From assembly GCA_030653435.1 (NCBI GenBank), contig JAURZI010000149.1:1-49672 (forward strand): a stretch of DNA of 49,672 nucleotides. Reading direction: 5' to 3'. A model generated the notes under the pieces. That model had not been told where the DNA came from. It ran no database searches and saw nothing but the letters and a program-made list of their open reading frames with translations. This document shows, in pieces, positions 16,866-25,412 of the stretch; position 1 is the first letter of the stretch; each line of letters starts with the position of its first letter. The stretch is from Methylovulum sp. Lineage in GTDB: Bacteria; Pseudomonadota; Gammaproteobacteria; Methylococcales; Methylomonadaceae. A program made the translations under genes and the position numbers.

Positions 16866-17867
16866 ATGCGTATGAAAGTTTTAATATTTGAGTATATCAC
16901 CGGTGGCGGTCTGAATAAGCAGGCGTTGCCCGACTCGCTGTTAAGCGAAGGTCGGTTGATGCTTGCCGCCCTGGTAGATAATTTTTCCAGGCTCAAGCAG
17001 ATAGACCTGGTCGTTATGCTGGATGCGCGCTTAGTTGGGGCCATTGAGTTGCCGGGTGTCGAAATAGTGTCCATAGGCGTCCTAGAGGATAGTCATGCAG
17101 CGTTTGAACAATTAATCCCATATTGCGATGCTGTTTGGCCAATAGCGCCTGAGTCTGACGGCATATTAGCCACGTTATGCCGGTCTGTTGCCGCACAAGC
17201 TAAACCGCTATTGACGTCACCAGCGGATGCGGTAATGCAAACAGCGAATAAATATACGGTTTATCAACAGCTAAATCGGCATCATATCGCAACAGTACCC
17301 ACCCAACACTTAAGTGCGGCCCAATACGAATTCGGGGATTGGGTGGTCAAGCCCATAGACGGTGCAGGCTGTGCAGGCACCCGTATAGTGGCTGACCGGC
17401 AAGATTTTGAGGGTATCCGTAGCACCAAGGGGACGGTGCAGCTTATTATCCAACCCCATTTGCACGGCCAAAAAACCAGCCTGTCTTGTTTATTTAAGGG
17501 CGGACGAGTATGGCTGTTATGCGTCAATTTACAACAATTCGACATTGTCAATAAGCACTATAAATTAACAGGCATTAGCGTTAACCATCAACTAGCCGAC
17601 AACCATGGCTACCAACAGATAATCGACGGTATTGCCCGTGCGTTTCCCTGTTTATGGGGATATGCAGGCGTTGATTTGATCGAAACGCCGGAACAACTTT
17701 GGGTGCTGGAAATAAATCCGCGTCTAACCACGTCATTTGTGGGCATTTATGCTGCGCTGGGCATTAATGTTGCGGAACAAGTGTTGCGGTTGCTCAATGG
17801 CGAGCCTTGTTGGCGCTCAAGCGCCAATCAAGCCATAAGCATTACAATAGGGCAGGGATGTTTGTAA
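16866..17867 (+). CDS. ATP-grasp enzyme, MfnD-like candidate
   Basis: A 333-aa ATP-grasp protein. The N-terminus MKVLIFEYITGGGLNKQALP and phrase LLSEGRLMLAALVDNFSRL resemble the archaeal ATP-grasp family that includes MfnD (tyramine-glutamate ligase of methanofuran synthesis). Nucleotide and metal motifs: WVVKPIDGAGCAGTRIV, IIQPHLHGQKTSLSCLF, GYAGVDLIE, and LWVLEINPRLTTSFVGI. A role in adding glutamate during methylofuran or methanopterin synthesis is inferred from family and from fae nearby. Starts at ATG 16866 or 16872 are both possible; neither has a strong ribosome-binding site. Confidence 0.78.
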   Translation: MRMKVLIFEYITGGGLNKQALPDSLLSEGRLMLAALVDNFSRLKQIDLVVMLDARLVGAIELPGVEIVSIGVLEDSHAAFEQLIPYCDAVWPIAPESDGILATLCRSVAAQAKPLLTSPADAVMQTANKYTVYQQLNRHHIATVPTQHLSAAQYEFGDWVVKPIDGAGCAGTRIVADRQDFEGIRSTKGTVQLIIQPHLHGQKTSLSCLFKGGRVWLLCVNLQQFDIVNKHYKLTGISVNHQLADNHGYQQIIDGIARAFPCLWGYAGVDLIETPEQLWVLEINPRLTTSFVGIYAALGINVAEQVLRLLNGEPCWRSSANQAISITIGQGCL

Positions 17868-17875
17868 AAGAATGG

Positions 17876-19417
17876 CTATCTCTTAGGCAGCGTAAAGCTG
17901 AAAACACTGCCCTGGCCTGGATTGCTTTCCACTGCAATAGTACCGCCCAGCCGTTTAATTGCTGATTTGACGTAATTCAGCCCCACGCCTTCACCTTCGA
18001 CAGTGTGGTTACTACCTCGGCGGAACATCTCAAAAATTTTTTTCTGGTCTTTTTCAGAAACGCCCAAACCGTTATCCCTAACAAAAAAGCTAACATGATC
18101 GGGCTGGTTATCCGCCCATATTTCTATCTTGCCTGGACGTTTGGGATCCAAATATTTGATGGCGTTCGACAATAAATTTGCAAATATTTGAGCCAGCAAA
18201 TATGGGTCGGCTTCAACAGGCGGCAAAGGTTGTACCTGAAACTGGGCGCTAGCCTGGTCACTTTGGTATTTAATCGCTTCGATGTTGTCGGTTACCAGGC
18301 GTTGCGTATCGACTACGCTAATATTCAATTCTTGTCGTCCCAAACGGGAAATCTTTAAAATTCCGCTGAGTAACTGGTTCATTTTGGCAACACCACCGGT
18401 AATAAAACGTGTTGATGTCGGAATGTCATCATCCAATATTTCCAGTAGTGCGGCTTTTTTGTGTTCGGGAACCAGTGCCATCACCTCATCCATATTTTTA
18501 CGCAAGTCGCCCAGGCTTAAGGCTAATTCGTTGACGAACCCCTGCACATTAATCATCGGCGCACGCAAATCATGCGAAACAATATACGAGAAATCTTTAA
18601 GCTCTTCGTTGGATGCGCTCAACTGTCGCACCGTGTCACTAAGGCTACGGGTACGCTGCTCCACTAACTGTTCCAATTTTCGGCTGTGTGCGCTGAGCAT
18701 GTCGTCTCTCAGCTGAATTTGTTCAAGCATGGCATTAAAACTTTCGGTTAATTGCCCTATTTCATCATCCGCATATTTTTTTGCCCGTAATGCGTAATTT
18801 TCATCATGGCTAATGAGTGTTGCAATATCAGCCAAATGCCGGATAGGCCGTGCGAGCACCGTTCCCAACCGATGCGCCGTAAAAAATGCCAACAGGCAGA
18901 AAATCGGCAATGCGCCGGCAAATAGTGCCAATGTGTTACCCAGCCCTTTATATAAACGGTATAAATCCGCTTGCAGATAGAGTCTGCCCAGTACGTCGCC
19001 ATCCATTTCTACAACCGTACATAGAATAACTTGCTGGCTGGTAAAAACAGCCTTACCGCAAGGTTCTTGAGCCGTATTATGCAGTGCAAGAGATGCCTTG
19101 GCATTTTTATTGGCCGTGAACATGGCAAACGGCGTGGCGGCGTTATTGAGATACAGTTCGGCCGCTAACAGGTCTGGCTGGGTTTTCAGGGCTTGCAGCA
19201 TTTTATGCGCGGCCTGGTCATCGCCGAATATCATAGCAGGGGCTACGGCAAAGCCGCTAACGCCGGCGAGGCTGTTTAATTCATGGGCGATGGCTTCACG
19301 GGATGAATAAAACTGGCTCCATACCAGCACGATGCTGCTGATAGCCAGCACTATGAATGCCGTTAAGGTAATGATGAAGGTTAGCTTGCGGGCAATGGAG
19401 TTATTTCGGAAGGACAT
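17876..19417 (-). CDS. CHASE8-like/HAMP sensor histidine kinase
   Basis: An inner-membrane kinase of 513 aa. TM1 is about residues 11-34. A periplasmic domain of about 125 residues resembles CHASE8 (AVAPAMIFGDDQAAHKMLQALKTQPDLLAAELYL), the sensor of YfiN. TM2 (162-183), HAMP (184-236), a coiled coil and HisKA follow, with phospho-acceptor His282 in YIVSHDLRAPM. The ATPase domain has the N box LLSNAIKYLDP, G1 DNGLGV and G2 GEGVGLNYVKSAI. It has no receiver of its own, so it needs a separate partner. Its ATG overlaps the yfiR stop by 1 nt (TAATG), coupling it to the periplasmic partner. It is the last gene of the five-gene operon. Confidence 0.92.
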   Translation of the reverse strand: MSFRNNSIARKLTFIITLTAFIVLAISSIVLVWSQFYSSREAIAHELNSLAGVSGFAVAPAMIFGDDQAAHKMLQALKTQPDLLAAELYLNNAATPFAMFTANKNAKASLALHNTAQEPCGKAVFTSQQVILCTVVEMDGDVLGRLYLQADLYRLYKGLGNTLALFAGALPIFCLLAFFTAHRLGTVLARPIRHLADIATLISHDENYALRAKKYADDEIGQLTESFNAMLEQIQLRDDMLSAHSRKLEQLVEQRTRSLSDTVRQLSASNEELKDFSYIVSHDLRAPMINVQGFVNELALSLGDLRKNMDEVMALVPEHKKAALLEILDDDIPTSTRFITGGVAKMNQLLSGILKISRLGRQELNISVVDTQRLVTDNIEAIKYQSDQASAQFQVQPLPPVEADPYLLAQIFANLLSNAIKYLDPKRPGKIEIWADNQPDHVSFFVRDNGLGVSEKDQKKIFEMFRRGSNHTVEGEGVGLNYVKSAIKRLGGTIAVESNPGQGSVFSFTLPKR

Positions 19418-19971
19418 TATTTCAGGGGTATATTATGTTCATCGTAAACAATCATCGCCAAGGCGAGCAATCGGGAACTGATTAATACTCCCGCATCTTT
19501 GGCGGCAAGCAAATTGATGGCAAAGCGGATTTTCCCGTCTGCGTTGACCAATCCGATAGCGCCGCCCGCTTGGGCAAACCCCTCTATATCGCTGACCGTG
19601 AGGGTGTGCTGCTGATGCGCCGACTTAAGCAGTTGCGCCATATTGCCACGCTCGGAAGCAGCAATAAAGATGATTTGGCATGCTGTCAAATCATCTGATT
19701 TATTTAACAGTTTTGTCACTAATTGCTTATCTTGGGTGACACGTCGCCCATCGATAGCTTTCAGTGCGGCAAACCCAAACGGGGAGTCGCCGACTATGCA
19801 CAGGTTGACATAAGCATGGGCTGTGTCTTCCGGCCATTCTACAAATTTGGCAAAGTTATAGACGAATCCGGCCTTAACCTCATCTTCGTGAAGATCCAGG
19901 TCTTCAGCGCCGGCGCTACCGTCTATCACGACCCATAATGCAAACAGCGCCATACCCCATTTCGGTATCAT
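19417..19971 (-). CDS. YfiR family periplasmic protein
   Basis: A 184-aa exported protein with N-terminal signal MALFALWVVIDGSAGA and the YfiR/DUF4154 core: EDEVKAGFVYNFAKFVEWPE, LCIVGDSPFG, CQIIFIAASE, LTVSDIEGFAQAGGAIGLV, and KIRFAINLLAAKDAGVLISSRLLALA. In Pseudomonas YfiR is a periplasmic inhibitor of the CHASE8 diguanylate cyclase YfiN. Here the downstream gene codes for a CHASE8-like histidine kinase, so YfiR probably controls a kinase. A conserved pair of YfiR Cys is reduced to about two Cys in this sequence. It sits between the TonB receptor gene (stop 20 nt upstream) and the kinase gene. Confidence 0.93.
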   Translation of the reverse strand: MIPKWGMALFALWVVIDGSAGAEDLDLHEDEVKAGFVYNFAKFVEWPEDTAHAYVNLCIVGDSPFGFAALKAIDGRRVTQDKQLVTKLLNKSDDLTACQIIFIAASERGNMAQLLKSAHQQHTLTVSDIEGFAQAGGAIGLVNADGKIRFAINLLAAKDAGVLISSRLLALAMIVYDEHNIPLK

Positions 19972-19991
19972 TAACGTGGGCGTTTTTCTTT

Positions 19992-21983
19992 TTACCAGGC
20001 CACAACCGCTTTACCGTAAACGCTGCGGGGTATTTGACTGGTCACAAGATCGTCAGCGACGAATTCAGGATGTCTGTCATCCAGCAGGTTTTGCCCGGTC
20101 ACGCTTAACTCCAAGGCCTTCAGCGGTCTCCAGCCCAGTCTCAAATCCAGACGCGTGTAATTAGCCACGTTGACGCCTGTATTTTGGGTGACGGCGGTAT
20201 TGCTGAGATTATCGACATAATAAACTGTGGTATCAAATTCGATATTATGCGGCAGGCTCAGTTGCGAACGTATTGAAAACTGATGTTGTGGATTGCTGCC
20301 TTCAATTTTTAATCCCAGCGCAGTATCGATAGCGTTGTTTTTAGTGCGGGTATCGACGGTCAGCCAAGTGTAGCCGGGTTGCAACCGCCAGCTATCGGTC
20401 ACTTTCCAGTTTGCATACAACTCTGCGCCGTAGGATTCACCCTCCAGGCCATTGACCATGACCGACAGGTTCTGCGTTAATCCCGGAGATTGAACGACCT
20501 TGGGGTATGAAGATAGCAAGTTGTCATAAATATTGTAAAACGCCGCGATATCAAAAGAGAGCTTTTGGGTCATCTGCCCTCTATATCCCCATTCGAACGC
20601 CGTCACTTCTTCTGATTTAAAACCGGCATCGCCGACGATGGATCCTACCGTGGCATTCGGTAAAAAGGGCGGCATGGCCGGAATGCGATATAAGTCGATC
20701 CTGATATCATGAAAACCGCGTGACGGTGTACGCACGGCACGCGATACGCTGGTCCAGGTACTGTGGTTTTCATTGGGCTTCCATAATAAACGCGCGTTGG
20801 GCTCATATTCAAAACCGGAATAATCGTTATGTTCGAGCTTGCTGCCTACGGTAAGCTTAAGCTGGTCGGTCATGCTGAATTGATCCTGTAAAAATAAGCT
20901 AAACAACTGGGTTGTCCGCTGGGCTGGACTAAAGAACACACCGTTAAAGTCACTCAACTCATCGGCCACCAACCGGTAACCGAGGCCCCAGGTCATTGCA
21001 TTGCGCTTCCCGGCTTGCATATTGTGCTGAAACTCTATATCAAAGGTGTCAATGAGTTGGTTAATAGAGTAGCCGTTTCGTTCATCTGATGAATAAAAGC
21101 TTTGCAAATACCATTCGCCACGTTCGGTCTGATGCGTCAATTTTGCCAGCGCATTGGCGGTTCTTTGGGACATGTTGTTGTCAATTGCACTTCTTAAACC
21201 GATAGTTTCATCGCCTGCCATTTCCATCATGTCGCCGCTAAACGATAGTCCGTCTTTCGGGGTAAGCTTGTAATCGGCTCGGAAACCGCCTTGTCCGGCA
21301 TTCCATTGGTCATGTGCATCCTGACCTAAAGCGTTCAGGTAGTCGTCATGATGTTTGCCTTTGGCATAAACGCGGTATGTGCCTTCTGTGCCTAATTCGC
21401 CGCCATAGCGGACTGCCCCGCCATCCTGATAATTGCCGCCATATGCGGACACCAATCCGCCTTGGGTATATTTGCTGTGTTTGGTGCGGATATTAATGAC
21501 GCCGTTAACGGCATTGGCGCCCCACATGGTGCCTCCCGGACCGCGAATGACTTCGATGCGGTCGATATCTTCCAAAACGACATCTTGTGCGCTCCAATAG
21601 GTCCCGGAAAACAAGGGCGAGTAGACCGTACGCCCATCAATCATGACGAGGAGTTTGTTGGAAAACCGGTCATTGAAACCGCGTATGGCTATAGCCCAGT
21701 CATGAGCATTGATTTGCGCCACCTGCACCCCCGGTACCATACGCAAAGCCTCTGGAATGCTGGTTGCCCCGGAGCGGCGAATGTCTTCCTGAGAAATGAC
21801 AAAGGCCGCTGCTGCGGTATCCGCCATCGCCTGTTCTTTTTTAGCAGCTGAATAGATTTTAATGTCCATCAGCTCTTCCAGGCTAAGATCCGCCACCTCA
21901 GCTTCTGGAGCCGCTTGGGCTATAGCCATACCCAGGCTCGCCGACAGGATAGTTAACATCAGGGTGTTTTTCATAATTACCAT
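19992..21983 (-). CDS. TonB-dependent receptor of the YfiR/kinase operon
   Basis: An outer-membrane beta-barrel receptor of 663 aa. Signal peptide MKNTLMLTILSASLGMAIAQAA is followed by the motif LSLEELMDIKIYSAAKK, typical of TonB receptors found beside YfiR genes. The plug domain has AFVISQEDIRRSGATSIPEAL, RIEVIRGPGGTMWGANAVNGVINI. The barrel ends YGKAVVAW with a terminal aromatic residue. The frame extends to 22112, but the extra 43 codons cover a structured leader and are probably not translated; ATG 21983 (or 21974) is preferred. The ligand is unknown. Since it is encoded with signalling proteins, it may sense rather than only import. Confidence 0.92.
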   Translation of the reverse strand: MVIMKNTLMLTILSASLGMAIAQAAPEAEVADLSLEELMDIKIYSAAKKEQAMADTAAAAFVISQEDIRRSGATSIPEALRMVPGVQVAQINAHDWAIAIRGFNDRFSNKLLVMIDGRTVYSPLFSGTYWSAQDVVLEDIDRIEVIRGPGGTMWGANAVNGVINIRTKHSKYTQGGLVSAYGGNYQDGGAVRYGGELGTEGTYRVYAKGKHHDDYLNALGQDAHDQWNAGQGGFRADYKLTPKDGLSFSGDMMEMAGDETIGLRSAIDNNMSQRTANALAKLTHQTERGEWYLQSFYSSDERNGYSINQLIDTFDIEFQHNMQAGKRNAMTWGLGYRLVADELSDFNGVFFSPAQRTTQLFSLFLQDQFSMTDQLKLTVGSKLEHNDYSGFEYEPNARLLWKPNENHSTWTSVSRAVRTPSRGFHDIRIDLYRIPAMPPFLPNATVGSIVGDAGFKSEEVTAFEWGYRGQMTQKLSFDIAAFYNIYDNLLSSYPKVVQSPGLTQNLSVMVNGLEGESYGAELYANWKVTDSWRLQPGYTWLTVDTRTKNNAIDTALGLKIEGSNPQHQFSIRSQLSLPHNIEFDTTVYYVDNLSNTAVTQNTGVNVANYTRLDLRLGWRPLKALELSVTGQNLLDDRHPEFVADDLVTSQIPRSVYGKAVVAW

Positions 21984-22110
21984 CGTGTTGTTCTTGTAAA
22001 AACAGGGCTCACTGATACCGGCTGGTGCAGAAGGCGCTCGTGACGCGTCTCCCGAAGCGGGACTGTCCCAGCCAGTTTTGTGGGCACACGCCCCGTCAGG
22101 CCTGCGTAAC
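21984..22110 (-). promoter_or_regulatory. GC-rich structured leader before the TonB receptor gene
   Basis: About 125 nt separate the GGDEF-EAL stop from the receptor start. On the minus strand GGCTGG (22073-22068) can pair with CCAGCC (22025-22020), enclosing hairpin TCCCG-CTT-CGGGA (22062-22050) and a weaker GCG/CGC stem; GGGC-GTGT-GCCC (22093-22082) forms a separate stem. It does not fit the cobalamin, TPP or c-di-GMP-I consensus as I know them. It could be an unrecognised cis-regulatory RNA or a dispersed intergenic repeat. Confidence 0.4.
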
Positions 22111-22115
22111 ATCGA

Positions 22116-24608
22116 TCAATTAAACATAAAACCTTTTTGTAAAAGCATTAACAAATCTGGGGCGGGCACAGGGCGACTACATAGATAGCCCTGTCCCAAG
22201 TCGCAACCCAGCTGTTTCAGATATTCCAGTTGCGCTATGGTTTCTATGCCTTCGGCAATAACTTGGCAATTCATGCTATGCGCCATAGAAGTGATGGCTT
22301 CAATGACATTGAACTGGCCTTTCCGGCCTATTTGGCTGACAAAACTTTTATCTATTTTAATGTAGTTTAATGGCATGCTGCTGATTCTGGATAATGAAGA
22401 AAAGCCGGTGCCGAAATCATCCAGGGAAATTTCGATGCCCGATGCCTGCACATGCCCCAATGTGTTCATTAGCTTGATAGTGTCGCCCATCAGCGCGGTC
22501 TCGGTAATTTCAAGCTTGATCCGGTGCGGCGCAACCACATAGCCAGACAAAATATTGTGCATATGGGCCAGCCAATCATCCAGGCGCCGAAACTGTGTCG
22601 GGGACAGGTTAATGGCAACTGAAAGCTGATTAAACCCGCGTTCATCCCATAATTTAATTTGCTTAACAACCTCCTTGACCACGAATAAGCTCAGCTCATG
22701 AATAAAACCACTTTCTTCGGCTACAGGAATGAATTCATTGGGCATGACCATACCCCATTCAGGATGTTGCCAGCGCGATAATGCCTCTACCCCGATGACC
22801 TGCCCGTCACTTAAGCGCCAAACCGGCTGGAAAAACACTTTAAATTCCTTTTTTTCCAAACTGTCCTTGAAAGCGCTTTTATACTGTTGGCGCTTACCCG
22901 CTTCCCGGTTCATTTCAGCGGTAAAAAATTCAAATCCATTCCTGCCGGTCTCCTTAACCCGATACATGGCGGCATCGGCATGTCTGATCAGCGATGTATC
23001 GTCTTGCCCATCCGCAGGATACATGGCAATGCCGATACTGGCGGAAATGGCTGCGTCAACGCCGGTTGCCGCCAGGGAAAACGGTTGTTCCAACAATTTT
23101 AGTATCGTTCTGGCAATTTGTTCTAAATCATGGTTCGTGCCTAGATTATTAAGGATAACGGTAAACTCATCGCCGCCCAAACGTGCCAGTGTGTCGCTGT
23201 CGCGGACGCAAGTATTCAGCCGCTGCGCCACTTGCACCAGCAATCTGTCTCCTGCCTCATGCCCGGCGCTGTCATTAACTTCTTTAAAATGATCGAGATC
23301 AATAAACAGTAACGCCAACTTTGTGTTATTGCGCTTGGCCGAAGCGACCGCCGAATGCAAACGGTCTTGAAACAATTGACGGTTGGGCAAGCCGGTTAGC
23401 TGGTCGTAGTTGGCCTGGTAATGGATTTTTTCTGCGGCCTGTTTTTTTTCAGTCACATCGCCAAAAATAGCGATGTGCCGTTTGATCTTGCCGACTTCGT
23501 CATAAACATAGGAAATCGATGTGGATTCGGCATACATGGCCCCGCTTTTATGCCGGTTCCAAATTTCGCCTTCCCAATGCCCATAATGATTCAGGGATTG
23601 CCATAATGAGGCATAAAAAGCACTATTCTGTAGCCCTGAGCTAAGTATGCTTGGATTTTTCCCCTTAACTTCATCGAGGGCATAGCCGGTGATTTTTGTA
23701 AAAGCCGGGTTCACGGCTTCAATACAGTTATGGGCATCGGTAATCATAATCCCTTCATGGATAGTATCGAACACCAGCTCCGCCAGACGCTGTTTTTCCA
23801 GGGCTTGTTTGGACTCGGTAATATCGATCAGAAATCCGCGTAATACATAACCGTGCCCGGAACCCATTTCCACTACGGAAACGATCTGTCTAAGCCAAAG
23901 CTCACCGCCGTCTTTTTTTAACAGCCGAAATTCAAGCCCCTGTTCTTGCTGGCTATGTGCCAAAGAAGAACAAAAGGCGGTAACTTTGGCATAATCTTCA
24001 GGATATAAACTGGCTTGCCAAAAACCGTCTGAAGTCCATTCTTCCAGGCTATGCCCCGTCAATTTTTCCGCCTGTGCGGAAACATAGCTGAAACGTTCGG
24101 CGGCAGGCAGGTATTCCCAGGCGACAACATGGGTATGCTCAATCAATGAGCGGTAAAAGACCTCGCTTTTATTTTTCTCCAGTTCTGCGGCTTCTTTTTC
24201 TGCAATTAAGCGCTGCTTTAGCAACACCTTACCCAGTGTTGTCGGCAATAATTCCAAATAAGCGCCGCCGGCATCCTTGAGCACAAAATCTTCTGCCCCT
24301 TGCTTAATGGCATTGACCACCAATTGCATATCATCGACACCAGAAATCATCACGCAGGCGGCTTTACACTTCAATATCTGGATACCCTTTAACACCTCCA
24401 GACCATTCATGTCCGGCAGATAAAAATCGATCAGCACCACTTCAAAGTCTTGTTCACGCATCAGTGTCATGGCTGCGTTGCCAGTTTCAGCATGTGCAAC
24501 CTGATAGCCTTCCCGTTTAAGTTTGATGCGTACCAATTCTGCAAGGCCTAAATCGTCTTCTATATATAAAATTTTGGTGTAAGGGATAATGGACATATCG
24601 GATTTCAT
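22116..24608 (-). CDS. REC-PAS-PAS-GGDEF-EAL c-di-GMP signalling protein
   Basis: An 830-aa response regulator that probably makes and/or degrades cyclic di-GMP. The receiver (about 11-125) has phospho-acceptor Asp61 in VVLIDFYLPDMNG. Two PAS domains (about 150-270 and 275-400) follow. GGDEF is intact (RLGGDEF, near 476), as is the EAL core (EALSRW near 608, INLSPTQFR, LEITETALM, LDDFGTGFSSL, IKIDKSFV, IAEGIET). Both activities are possible; which dominates cannot be told. It follows the CheY-like gene by 18 nt and precedes the TonB receptor gene, so the CHASE8 kinase is its likely phosphodonor. Confidence 0.95.
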   Translation of the reverse strand: MKSDMSIIPYTKILYIEDDLGLAELVRIKLKREGYQVAHAETGNAAMTLMREQDFEVVLIDFYLPDMNGLEVLKGIQILKCKAACVMISGVDDMQLVVNAIKQGAEDFVLKDAGGAYLELLPTTLGKVLLKQRLIAEKEAAELEKNKSEVFYRSLIEHTHVVAWEYLPAAERFSYVSAQAEKLTGHSLEEWTSDGFWQASLYPEDYAKVTAFCSSLAHSQQEQGLEFRLLKKDGGELWLRQIVSVVEMGSGHGYVLRGFLIDITESKQALEKQRLAELVFDTIHEGIMITDAHNCIEAVNPAFTKITGYALDEVKGKNPSILSSGLQNSAFYASLWQSLNHYGHWEGEIWNRHKSGAMYAESTSISYVYDEVGKIKRHIAIFGDVTEKKQAAEKIHYQANYDQLTGLPNRQLFQDRLHSAVASAKRNNTKLALLFIDLDHFKEVNDSAGHEAGDRLLVQVAQRLNTCVRDSDTLARLGGDEFTVILNNLGTNHDLEQIARTILKLLEQPFSLAATGVDAAISASIGIAMYPADGQDDTSLIRHADAAMYRVKETGRNGFEFFTAEMNREAGKRQQYKSAFKDSLEKKEFKVFFQPVWRLSDGQVIGVEALSRWQHPEWGMVMPNEFIPVAEESGFIHELSLFVVKEVVKQIKLWDERGFNQLSVAINLSPTQFRRLDDWLAHMHNILSGYVVAPHRIKLEITETALMGDTIKLMNTLGHVQASGIEISLDDFGTGFSSLSRISSMPLNYIKIDKSFVSQIGRKGQFNVIEAITSMAHSMNCQVIAEGIETIAQLEYLKQLGCDLGQGYLCSRPVPAPDLLMLLQKGFMFN

Positions 24609-24626
24609 AACAATAGGGAAGGCGGG

Positions 24627-25070
24627 TCATTTAATTGAAGGTACGGAAATAAGCCCGATCATTAGCCCTAATTTACGCACTGCTTCGGAAAACAGGTCAA
24701 ATTCGACCGGTTTAGGCACATAGAGGTTAGCCCCTAGACTATAACATTCGTCTATTTCGCGCTGATCGTCGGTGGAGGTTAAAACGATGACCGGGATGTC
24801 CTGAAGTTTAGGGTCTTGTTTAAGGAGCCGCAATAATTCCACACCGTTCATGACCGGCATGTTTAAATCCAGTAGCAGCAAGGCAGGTTGGCTAAGGGGT
24901 TGGCCTGTAAAATCGCCCAGTCCCTGGAGATAGTCCAGGGCTAGCTGGCCGTTAGCAAAGGCTTTGATAGGGTTTTCGAGGCCGCTACGCCGTAAATTTT
25001 TCTCGATTAATTTCGAGTGGCCGGGATCATCTTCTACGATGATGATCATGGCAAACTGACTCTCAAGCAC
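24627..25070 (-). CDS. CheY-like single-domain response regulator
   Basis: A stand-alone receiver of about 147 aa, Rcp1-like. The acidic pocket IIVEDDPGHSK, phospho-acceptor Asp in ALLLLDLNMPVMNG, Thr/Ser LTSTDD and Lys in YVPKPVEFD are all present. There is no output domain, so it may act as a phosphate relay or sink between the CHASE8 kinase and the larger receiver protein. It is the first gene of the five-gene minus-strand operon. Starts GTG 25070 and ATG 25049 are both possible; the latter gives the more usual short N-terminus. Confidence 0.92.
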   Translation of the reverse strand: MLESQFAMIIIVEDDPGHSKLIEKNLRRSGLENPIKAFANGQLALDYLQGLGDFTGQPLSQPALLLLDLNMPVMNGVELLRLLKQDPKLQDIPVIVLTSTDDQREIDECYSLGANLYVPKPVEFDLFSEAVRKLGLMIGLISVPSIK

Positions 25071-25093
25071 TTTTATAACCCCAAAAATGAATA

Positions 25094-25102
25094 ATTATAT
25101 CA
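25094..25102 (-). promoter_or_regulatory. Extended -10 promoter of the signalling operon
   Basis: On the minus strand TGATATAAT (25102-25094) is a perfect extended -10 element (TGn plus TATAAT) about 25 nt before the cheY-like start. No good -35 hexamer is seen, which is normal for extended -10 promoters. Confidence 0.55.
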
Positions 25103-25412
25103 GGCGACCGCTTGTTGCTTCGCCGTACGCCAAAGTTCCCGTTATGCGGCAAGCCCGGTATTGCCGGGGCAACGCTGTTCTGTATCTACTCGGAGTGTCG
25201 AGATTTCGGTTTTTCATGTAGGGTTTGTAGTGCTTATCTTTACAGAATGATGACAAAAATCAACATAAAAGCTACGCGATGCCTGCCTTATGCAAGATTG
25301 GCATTTGTGAACAGGACGTTGAAGCATAACCATGGGCGGATGGCGCAGCAACGTAATCCGTAGATAATGTGTTGCCCAGATCAGCCGTCCGTATCCGCCC
25401 AGTGCTTGCGCC
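25103..25412. other. Intergenic region without a recognised gene
   Basis: No coding sequence with family similarity is seen. It holds a small hairpin CCCGG-TATTG-CCGGG (25154-25168) and an 8-bp inverted repeat, GGGCGGAT at 25334-25341 and ATCCGCCC at 25393-25400. The latter lies just after the stop of the endonuclease/phosphatase-family gene and could contribute to its transcript end; there is no T-run. Confidence 0.5.

Noticed and set aside
21984-22112. N-terminal extension of the TonB receptor beginning at ATG 22112
   Set aside because: The extra residues are Pro/Ala/Ser-rich with no signal character, while a proper signal peptide begins at 21983 or 21974.
25112-25363. 83-codon open frame in the gap after the cheY-like gene
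   Set aside because: No family similarity, no ribosome-binding site, and it covers the promoter and hairpin region.
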